Assembly: GCA_032622095.1 (NCBI GenBank) | Contig: CP136066.1 | Coordinates: 98,605,319-98,669,318, forward strand | Direction of reading: 5' to 3' | DNA length: 64,000 bases | Origin: Siphonodentalium dalli | Lineage: Eukaryota > Mollusca > Scaphopoda > Gadilida > Siphonodentaliidae | Part shown: piece by piece, positions 56,005-64,000 of the stretch | How positions within the stretch are numbered: position 1 is the first letter of the stretch | Layout: every line of letters begins with the position of its first letter | Notes under the pieces: model-generated | What the model was told of the DNA's origin: nothing | Database searches by the model: none | The model's input: only the letters and a program-made list of their open reading frames with translations | Translations under genes and position numbers: made by a program

Positions 56005-56126
56005 AACTGGAAGAAAGTCGGCATAAGATGAGATCAGAGAGTAGCTCAGATTTGTTAGATGCGCAGAGAAAGCTGGACGTTACGCAGGATGCACTGAATC
56101 AGCAGACAGAACAACTTAAACAGGAG
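56005..56126 (+). CDS. Coiled-coil protein gene, internal exon l (last seen)
   Basis: Acceptor GCTTTTTTAATTCAG (ends 56004); donor GAG|GTTAGG (56127). It takes two bases, completing a Glu codon with exon k, and ends in phase 0. The encoded peptide is ELEESRHKMRSESSSDLLDA then QRKLDVTQDALNQQTEQLKQ and E, a regular heptad coiled coil. No stop codon, so the gene continues beyond; I found no later exon in the window. The donor is followed by 22-bp tandem repeats of the exon-proximal intron sequence. Confidence 0.85.
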
Positions 56127-56190
56127 GTTAGGGAGGCATTACACTATTAACAGGGAGGCATTACACTATTAACAGGGAGGCATTGGGGGC
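56127..56190 (+). repeat. 22-bp tandem repeat starting at a splice donor
   Basis: AGGGAGGCATTACACTATTAAC occurs twice and then a partial third (AGGGAGGCATT), beginning three bases into the intron. Confidence 0.8.
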
Positions 56191-56206
56191 TTTGTAACTC
56201 ATCCAT

Positions 56207-56544
56207 GCCTGGAGATTCCTGAAATTTTGCGAAAAACCTATGCCAATGCAATTTTTCTTATATATTTAAGCGGGTCTCCCATAGGGAGCCACTTATATAT
56301 ATTAAAAAATGCATTGGCCTAACAATAATTACCTTGATCTTGTAAGTCAATGCATTCTCTTATATATGCGAGGCTCCCTATGGGAGACTTTCATATAGAT
56401 GAGAATACATTAGCCTAACAATATTTCCCTACTTTGTAAGCCAATGCATTCTCTTGTATTTGCTAGACTCGCATATATAAGAGAATGCACTGGCACATGA
56501 TCTTTAATGCTACGCCAGCATGGGTCCCGTCATGATAGGGTTAA
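56207..56544. mobile_element. Family C MITE with three hairpin stems, left-truncated
   Basis: Hairpins at about 56,243-56,316, 56,346-56,412 and a half at 56,440-56,490; right end CCCGTCATGATAGGGTTAA (TTAA 56541-56544). Confidence 0.72.
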
Positions 56545-56597
56545 AGTAGCGCTCAGACTGCTTTGATCCATTCCGATGACATGATCCATTATCTGGG

Positions 56598-56741
56598 TTA
56601 ACTCTTTTGATGCCACCAGCACCACAACAGGACATCCCAGTGCCGCGATATTGGAATAAGCCAGGAATTGCTCACAATTGTGCGCATTTAGCGGTGACCG
56701 TGTAATTTGCAATAATGCCTGTTTGGCATCAAAAGAGTTAA
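56598..56741. mobile_element. 144-bp TTAA MITE
   Basis: TTAACTCTTTTGATGCCA ... TGGCATCAAAAGAGTTAA; exact 18-base inverted ends and TTAA at both sides. Confidence 0.85.
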
Positions 56742-57381
56742 ACCATTTACATGTGTTTGTTTTTCACTATAACAATCAGCTTCTGACTGCAGCTGATAAG
56801 TTTGATAAAGGAATAAATGCAATATTGCTAATCAATCTATATGTTATAAATTAATTCTATGATATAATGCCAAAGCTGTCAAATTCCTATCTTTGTTGAC
56901 ATAAATACTACTCAAATTTCCTTTGCTTCACAGACATTTCTTATTTTTATATCTATTAAAAACAAGAAATCTCATGATGAACTCGCTTTATTACCATATA
57001 AGGTATGCATTGTGGTTTGCGTTGCATTGAAAATAGAATCTCTCCAATGTGTGCATTAACGGATAAATGTAACTTCCTCATCGCAGCCAACTAAATGCCT
57101 TAGTGATATTATTATTGTCTATTCCAATTTTAACTCAACACTCCCAACTCATTGGACTCATCTTAACACTCCTTTACACACCATTACCACCCGCACACCC
57201 ATGCCTAAATACACCCATTACCACACCGCACACCCTTGCCTAAATCACTGCCAATATTGCAAAGCTTGTGTGGGTATTTAGGGGTTATCTCATAATAATA
57301 AACACTTCATTACTGGAGTAATGCATTGCAACTGTAGATTTGGCATAAATAACATTGTAGTACAATCCTGCCTAAAAGTGC
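56742..57381. other. Intron sequence, nothing recognised
   Basis: A short ACACCCATTACCAC-type direct repeat at 57,176-57,235. Confidence 0.4.
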
Positions 57382-57538
57382 TTAACCCTTTCAGTGCCAA
57401 GTCCGATTTTTGTATCAACACATATTTCCTTAGAGCTCTTTCCATCAATGTATCACATTATTATAATCAATAAATTTGAAAAATGATCAAGGAAATTTGG
57501 GTTGATACAAAAATCGGACTTGGCACTGAAAGGGTTAA
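57382..57538. mobile_element. 157-bp TTAA MITE
   Basis: TTAACCCTTTCAGTGCCAAG ... TTGGCACTGAAAGGGTTAA, with TTTTTGTATCAAC / GTTGATACAAAAA just inside. A short relative of the element at 7,056. Confidence 0.87.
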
Positions 57539-57659
57539 TAGCCTTGTCCTGATTGATCAGTACCCCGAATTACCATGGATATCTCGTTCCATTCTACTTA
57601 CTCAGATTGTACCACAAAAAAATTGGTTTATTCAGATCGCTGAACGCAACGTTTCCCGT

Positions 57660-58245
57660 TTTTTATGTTTACCCATACCATGTATGGTAAGCATAGTGTC
57701 GTCCGGATTGACCACTCGTCGTTCGTCCGTCCGTCCGTCTGTCGAGCCGTCCGTCTGTCCGTCCGTCCGTCTGTCCGTCTGTAGACACTTTACGTGTAAT
57801 GCGATAACTCAAACATTTTCTACTTGATCAAAACCAAATTTTGTATATGGGGTTTTCAGCCCAAAATACAGATCGAGTTCGAATATGGGTTTGATCCGAG
57901 TTTTTTTTACAGAGTTATGGAACTTTTTCGACTTAGAATTCATGAATTCTGCCATAACTCAAACAATATGGTATATGGTATATGAGGTTCTCAGACCAAC
58001 ATACTGATTGAGTTCGAATATGGGTTTGATCGGATGTTTTTTAATGGAGTTATGGTCCTTTGACATATAGTTCACACATACTTCGATAAAGCAACCATTT
58101 TTCATCTGATAGGAGCCAAATTTGGTATATGAGTTTCTCAACTCAAAATACAGAACGAGTTTGAATATGGGTTAGATCCAATTTGTTATACCAGAGATAT
58201 GGCCCTTTTTCAACTAAGAATTATCCAATTATAACCCAAGTAACT
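57660..58245 (+). mobile_element. Helitron-class repeat (stem plus CCGTCCGT array)
   Basis: TTTACCCATACCATGTATGGTAAG stem region, CGTCCGTCCGTCTGTC array, then three blocks with GAGTTCGAATATGGGTTTGAT and GAGTTATGG. Paralog of 28,811. Confidence 0.6.
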
Positions 58246-58675
58246 TACAATTAATGAATACCTCAGCCTCACAGCTTCTCTGTGAGAGAGATAAAAAGAC
58301 ATGGTTTATTGAGAGTTATTTATAGCCCTCATATGTTCCCTCTGTATAAGAGACACAAATTAGTGAATTATTGGATAAATTGATTTAGCTATCTTATTAA
58401 CCACAACTTAATGTGAATTTATTTAACTAGACCAATGGAGCTCTCTAAGTCCTTGGATGATGGGACTACATTGGATCAAACAGGGCAGAGATAGGTGATT
58501 TAACCCCTTTTACCCATTCCATGTCTTTTAACCTTTTCCATTAAATAAATAATTATATTATTTTGATATCTCACATGGCAATTTGCAACAACATGAATAG
58601 AACTGCTTACACTATGATAGTGGTGACAGGCTCTAGAGTTTAGATGTTATATTAACCCTTCTATATTGACTCATT

Positions 58676-58858
58676 CATTCCAATAATTTGTGTTATTACT
58701 GGTTATTATGTACATTTGCCATATACTACTTTAGATCATAACAGTATACTCTATAATTCAACATTAAAAGATTATGATTCTGATTATAACAATTTACTAT
58801 CGCCAAGGGATGGGTTAAACATCTGCCGATCGTGATCAGCCTCTCGTTTTCTAATGAG
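58676..58858 (+). repeat. Dispersed repeat K, copy 2
   Basis: Matches 29,775-29,960 over its length (CATCTGCCGATCGTGATC near the end). 58,246-58,675 has nothing recognised. Confidence 0.65.
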
Positions 58859-59858
58859 GCACGGATGGAGTACACCGGTAATCTCTTTTCTAGTGATTTG
58901 TCATTAGAATGGGTAGAAGGGTAATGTCGCAGCAGCTATACTCGACCTTAACCCCAGTATTGGCAGTCACATTATATTCAACTAATTATAATGAACGAAT
59001 CTCTTTTGGGTGGTTTTTAAAACACCAAAGTGGGTGGAACATCTTGATATATCAGTCAAATGCACATACGGGGTGGGTGGAGTCAACTTGAGATTATAGA
59101 TGGGCGTCCTATGAGTATACCGTTAAACGAGGTCAAGGACGGGCTCTTGCAACATTACCCGTCTACCATTAGAATGAAATATGAATGCAAATGGATATGG
59201 ATGATGTTATGCATAGTATGTTGATATAATCATGTTACGACAAAAGGAAGGTAATTACTAAGTGTATTCAACAATAAAATAAATGTAATTTTCCACCCTC
59301 CGCATTCATCTCGGTGACCATTCGTCTCCAGTATTTCGCCATTTTTGGAATCAAATTAAAAAAAATTAAAGCATGTGCGTTTTTCGGCTGCCAAAAGGGC
59401 GAATAAGATGAATGTATAGTAGCTATATATAAAATCTTGTAATGGGAATGGTCCCAACAACGATCATGATCGCAATTGTGTTTCATTTAAAATTTAAAAG
59501 AAAGACACGGGCGCCGCTGAAAACACATTGATTTTGGCCAATCACAATCTTTTTTTTACAAATGTAAGTTACAGGAGTACTCCATGCAAACAAATCGAGT
59601 ATGCCCAATAAGAATTAGTCCACAAAACCTTTTTCTCACCCGAGACCATATCTGGGACTTTCCACGCAGTATTTCACCAATTATTCAGTCAAAATTTCTC
59701 CCAAACCGCTGAGTCGTATTACAAAAGAAATAAATACACGGTGTATCGGTGTGTGTATGGTCAAGTTGTACCACAAGGAAACTGATTGTAGGACTCCTCT
59801 TCACCGTGTATTTATTTCTTAATTATACTGGTCCTAGGCCTTTCTTATATCAATGACA
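58859..59858. other. Intron or intergenic sequence, nothing recognised
   Basis: No repeat family or coding exon supported. ORFs are short and shadow-like. Confidence 0.4.
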
Positions 59859-60192
59859 TCTCATATATATTTTGAAGACCTCTGTCTGTTTGTTTGTCTG
59901 TATGTTTGTATGTTTGTCTGTATGTTTGTCATTTATACAAATCTACGATTCTCGACCGATCGGGACCAAACTTGATACGTGTGTGTAGTTTGACCAGACG
60001 GTGGACGTTGTCGTATTGGCGAGCCCATGCGGCGCCAGCTTCGCGCATGCGCAGACGAGATCTCGGAAACGGGTGGAGCTATCGACTTGAAATTTGGTTT
60101 TTGAATAGCCCGGACAACGTCGGGCTGGGTAGAGCTATCGACTTGAAATTTGGTTTTTTAATAGCCCAGACAACGTCGGGCTCATCGGCTAG
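59859..60192 (+). mobile_element. Helitron-like unit 1 of a six-unit array
   Basis: Starts TCTCATATATATTTTGAAG after an A. TGTCTGTATGTTTGT microsatellite, one 'GCGCATGCGCAGACGAGATC' module, end hairpin CCCAGACAACGTCGGG, then CTCATCGG and CTAG. Confidence 0.8.
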
Positions 60193-60747
60193 TCTCATAT
60201 ATATTTTGAAGACCTCTGTCTGTTTGTCTGTATGTTTGTTTGTCATTTATACAAATCTACGATTCTCGACCGATCGGGACTAAACTTGGTACGTGTGTGT
60301 AGTTTGACCAGGCGGTGGACGTTGTGTATTGGCGAGCCCGTGCGGCGCCCGCTTCGCGCATGCGCAGACGAGATCTCGGAAACGGGTGGAGCTATCGACT
60401 TGAAATTTGGTATGTGAATGTATCTTGCCCCGGATACGAATTTTATCGGGTCGCCGAGCCCATGCGACACCAGCTTCGCGCATGCGCAGACGAGATCTCG
60501 GAAACGGGAGGAGCTATCGACTTGAAATTTGCTATGTGAATGTATCTTGCCCCGGATACGAATTTAATCGGGTCGCCGAGCCCGTGCGACGCCAGCTTCG
60601 CGCATGCGCAAACCAGATCTCGGAAACGGGTGGAGCCATCGACTAAATTTGGTTTTTGAATAGCCCGGACAACGTCGGGCCGGGTAGAGCTATCGACTTG
60701 AAATTTGGTTTTTGAATAGCCCGGACAACGTCGGGCTCATCGGCTAG
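60193..60747 (+). mobile_element. Helitron-like unit 2
   Basis: TCTCATATATATTTTGAAG directly after the CTAG of unit 1. Three to four about 120-bp modules (GCCCCGGATACGAATTT.ATCGG; TCTCGGAAACGGG.GGAGC). Ends CCCGGACAACGTCGGG plus CTAG. Confidence 0.8.
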
Positions 60748-61257
60748 TCTCATATATATTTTGAAGACCTCTGTTTGTTTGTCTGTCTGTCTGTATGTTT
60801 GTCTGTCATTTATACAAATCTACGATTCTCGACCGATCGGGACGAAACTTGGTACGTGTGTGTAGTTTGACCAGGCGGTGGACGTTGTCGTATTGGCGAG
60901 CCCGTGCGGCGCCCGCTTCGCGCATGCGCAGACGAGATCTCGGAAACGGGTGGAGCTATCGACTTGAAATTTGCTATGTGAATGTATCTTGCCCCGGATA
61001 CGAATTTTATCGGGTCGCCGAGCCCGTGCGACGCCAGCTTCGCGCATGCGCAGACGAGATCTCGGAAACGGGTGGAGCAATCGACTTGAAATTTGGTAAG
61101 TGAATGTATCTTGCCCCGGATACGAATTTTATCGGGTCGCCGAGCCCGTGCGACGCCAGCTTCGCGCATGCGCAGACCAGATCTCGGAAACGGGTAGAGC
61201 TATCGACTTGAAATTTGGTTTTTGAATAGCCCGGACAACGTCGGGCTCATCGGCTAG
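60748..61257 (+). mobile_element. Helitron-like unit 3
   Basis: Same start and end as unit 2, three modules. ORFs in any frame are module-derived. Confidence 0.8.
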
Positions 61258-61872
61258 TCTCATATATATTTTGAAGACCTCTGTTTGTCTGTCTGTCTGT
61301 CTGTATGTCTGTCATTTATACAAATCTACGATTCTCGACCGATCGGGACGAAACTTGGTACGTGTGTGTTGTTTGACCAGGCGGTGGACGTTGTCGTATT
61401 GGCGAGCCCGTGTGGCGCCCGCTTCGCGCATGCGCAGAAGAGATATCGGAAACGGGTGGAGCTATGGACTCGAAACTTGGTACGTGTGTGTAGTTTGACC
61501 AGGCGCTATCGACTTGAAATTTGGTACGTGTGTGTAGTTTGACCAGGCGGTCGTCGTTGTCGTGTTGGCGAGACGAGATCTCGGAAACGGGTGGAGCTAT
61601 CGACTTTAAATTTGCTATGTGAATGTATCTTGCCCCGGATACAAATTTTATCGGGTCGCCGAGCCCATGCGACGCAAGCTTCGCGCATGCGCAGACAAGA
61701 TATCGGAAACGGGTGGAGTTATCGACTTGAAATTTGCTATGTGAATGTAACTTGCCCCGGATACGATTTTTTTCGGGTCGCCGAGCCGGTGCGACGCAAG
61801 CTTCGCGCTTGCGCAGACCAGACCAAAATTTTGTTTTTGAATAGCCCGGACAACGTCGGGCTCATCGGCTAG
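61258..61872 (+). mobile_element. Helitron-like unit 4
   Basis: Same family; modules more diverged and rearranged (TACGTGTGTGTAGTTTGACC appears three times). Ends in CTAG. Confidence 0.8.
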
Positions 61873-62920
61873 TCTATACTATATATTTTGAGAACTCCGT
61901 ATATGTGTACTTCATAGAATCCAAAACGCGTGTAAAGATTGAGCTCAAACTTCCTATGTAAGTGTCAAATCCCACCGACACGACCGTGGTCGTGGTTTAG
62001 AGAAGCTCAGAGCACCCGTTCTCCAATCTCAAATCACCGCAAAGGCACGGCGGGGGTTAATCAAGTGATTATTTAATGAGCGTTTGTTTTTGACGCATCT
62101 CTATAAAGAGCGTCTGTTTCCCATTCAACGTTATTCGCATCTGCAGAGTTATACGGGAACGCAAACGTTATCGCTCGAAATTTATTCCCTGTGAGCACGG
62201 ATGGCGTGCTTTGTTTTTACAGTATATACCTTCGGTATATACCGAAATCATCCCAGATAATCACGAATATAGCATCAGATTTCTCCCCAGATATACCGTT
62301 ATAAAGCTACTGGAATCTGCCAATCTACGGGAAATTCCAGGGAATGCCGATTGAGCTCAAACTTGCTACCTACGGGAAGTGTCATATATATGAGTGTGTC
62401 CTTTATAGACTCTAACCGATTGAGCTCAAACTTGCTAAATAAGAAAATAGCCCCCAAGCCGTAAATATCAACAACAACGATATTACTAAATACACGTTTT
62501 CGGCAATGTGAGAGTTTTCGGGGAGCCGTGATGCCAACAACAACGACCCGAAGACAGATTTCCCGACGGGAAGCGTTTGTTTTAAATTCAATGCAATGTT
62601 ATCGTAGAGAGATTTCACGAAACAAAGAATGCGTTGTCTGTCGTTCCTAGGAAGGGGGGGATTTCTACGGGTAAATTTTTCCGCCAGAAACAACAAAATT
62701 AATTAAAACAATTTACAATTTAATTAAAACAATTTAAAATTAAAAAAAATTAACAATAAAAAAACAATTCAGAAACAAAATATATTAAATTTAAAAAACA
62801 TTAAATTCATATTCAAAAATAAAAAACAAAAATAAATAAAAACAAAATAATTACAAAAATGTCATGTTTCTGAAACAAAGCCATGGGACGAATGCCGCCA
62901 GTGGCGGGCTAACCTGCTAG
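61873..62920 (+). mobile_element. Helitron-like unit 5 (different family)
   Basis: Starts TCTATACTATATATTTTGAG after the CTAG of unit 4. Its interior differs from units 1-4 and includes an A-rich tract (62,690-62,865). End hairpin CCGCCAGTGGCGG (62,895-62,907), ten bases including GCTAACCTG, then CTAG (62,917-62,920). Confidence 0.72.
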
Positions 62921-63642
62921 TCTATTATATATTTTGGAAGATCTGTCTGTCTGTGTGTCTGTCTGTGTGTGTGTTCGCGATGAACTCGAAAACGGCCGAC
63001 CCGATTTCGATGAAACTTGATATGTGGGGGTATTTTCGGCCAGGAAGTGGCATAGGACTATTAATTTGCCCGTGCGACGTGACCTTGACCTTTAAATTGG
63101 GTAATTTCAAGGTCAAACGCCAGAATATCACAGGATTTCGATGAAACTTGGTACGTGGTGGTACCTTTGGCCGGGGAGTGGCATAAACCTATTAATTTCC
63201 CCGTGCAACGTGACCTTGACCTTGAAATCGGGTCATTTCAAGGTCAAAGGCCGAATATCACGGGATTTCGATGAAACTTGGTATGTGGGGGTGCTTTCGT
63301 ATGGGGAGTCACACAAACATATCCATTTGCCCGTGCGACGTGACATTGACCTTGAAATCGGGTCAATTCAAGGTCAAATCGCCAATTTTGATGGGATTTC
63401 GACGAAATTTTATACACAGGGTTACTTTTGTCCACTGGGTGACCCCGACCTGACCTTGACCTTCAAAATGATCAATTCAAGGTCAAATCGGGTAAAACCG
63501 GATGGATTTTGATGGGCACGTTTGTCGCGTACTTTTGACCAGGCAGTGTTTTGGACTGGTCAAATCGTGACCCCACTTGACCTTGACCTTCAAAATGGAC
63601 AATTCAAGGTCAAAGCCCGGACGAAGTCGGGTCACCTTCTAG
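62921..63642 (+). mobile_element. Helitron-like unit 6 (TCAAGGTCA family)
   Basis: Starts TCTATTATATATTTTGGAAG; TCTGTCTGTGTG run; blocks with GATTTCGATGAAACTTGGTA and TTGACCTTGAAATCGGGTCA; end hairpin CCCGGACGAAGTCGGG and CTAG, then T. Plus-strand relative of 42,091-43,986. Confidence 0.78.
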
Positions 63643-63744
63643 TAAAATATATTAGTCAAAAGATTTGATATACACTTAAACATAAATAATTAAAAATCAA
63701 TAAATAAACAAAAGTCATGTTTTGTCAGACCAATTGCGATATTA

Positions 63745-63907
63745 CAGTAATGCTCTAATTAATCGACTTCTTAACCACAACAGAATTATGGGTAACTTTT
63801 CAGGTTTTAGTCGGAAATATGGCTTGTTGCCATATTTCCAACTAAATCCTGAAAAGTTACCCATAATTATGTTGTGGTTAAGAAGTCGATTAATTAGAGC
63901 ATTACTG
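63745..63907. mobile_element. Family M palindromic MITE, copy 5
   Basis: TA-flanked, CAGTAATGCTCTAATTAATC ... GATTAATTAGAGCATTACTG. Both arms carry matching differences from the other copies. The last 93 bases of the window hold nothing recognised. Confidence 0.82.
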
Positions 63908-64000
63908 TACTCAAGTGTTGCGATCATTAGCGATGTTTGTATTTGAGAAGCATGCTGATCAGTAGATTCGGTACCGATTTTTCCGTTTGTGACGGTCACA

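Noticed and set aside
58437-58500. Possible further plus-strand exon (MELSKSLDDGTTLDQTGQ)
   Set aside because: The phase-0 frame required after the exon ending at 56,126 hits a stop at once; the open frame would need a missing exon.
59894-61872. Several ORFs of 60-129 codons in the Helitron array
   Set aside because: Same peptide fragments recur in each repeat module on both strands; non-coding repeat.

Overview
This is eukaryotic, intron-rich, AT-rich DNA with very heavy transposon load. No rRNA, tRNA, CRISPR array or bacterial-type operon is visible. Three features fit a marine invertebrate, most likely a lophotrochozoan such as a bivalve: exons separated by kilobase introns, many short palindromic MITEs, and Helentron/'pearl'-like elements with minisatellite cores and TCCG/TCTG microsatellites. 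That placement is inference; nothing here fixes the species.

The backbone is one plus-strand gene crossing the whole window. I recognise 12 internal exons: 840-1092, 3170-3263, 5577-5767, 11648-11845, 14515-14691, 18390-18503, 19183-19308, 20951-21064, 30838-30951, 33758-33817, 55344-55512 and 56005-56126. Each has AG/GT borders, and splice phase matches from every exon to the next. The product is about 577 residues of mostly Glu/Lys/Leu/Gln-rich heptad-like coiled coil; neither end of the gene is in the window. I cannot name the protein. A large centrosomal, Golgi or scaffold coiled-coil protein (ninein-like, golgin-like) is the kind of thing it could be. Three exons are exactly 114 nt and two align in register, suggesting internal exon duplication.

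Introns by region. 0-12 kb: TA-flanked palindromic MITEs (family M), 8-bp-TSD hairpin MITEs (H), TTAA-flanked MITEs (C, F and a 237-bp type), a Helentron-like element at 3.8-4.6 kb and a 2.1-kb long-TIR element at 6.4-8.5 kb. 12-21.6 kb: more H, F, C and R copies, several beside splice sites. 21.6-28.25 kb: one old repeat (T) split by a hAT-like insert and a 4.9-kb TTAA insert. 28-34 kb: Helitron/Helentron relics and the exons at 30.8 and 33.8 kb.

The 21.5-kb intron (33,818-55,343) is a transposon yard. It holds a 24-bp minisatellite, a CACTA/EnSpm-like remnant (Tnp2-type transposase on plus, divergent BEN-domain gene on minus), a TTA-flanked Harbinger-like element, a TTAA MITE split by minus-strand Helitron units, two CCATGG-rich repeat elements, a Mutator-like element with about 220-bp TIRs, and a 2.1-kb element with a 6-bp TSD. 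After the last exon, 59.86-63.64 kb is a head-to-tail array of six Helitron-like units joined at CTAG|TCT junctions.

The main points for follow-up are the crowding of MITE ends at the splice sites of the coiled-coil gene, the Helitron array, the insertion histories solved from paralogous empty sites, and the transposase/BEN gene pair.
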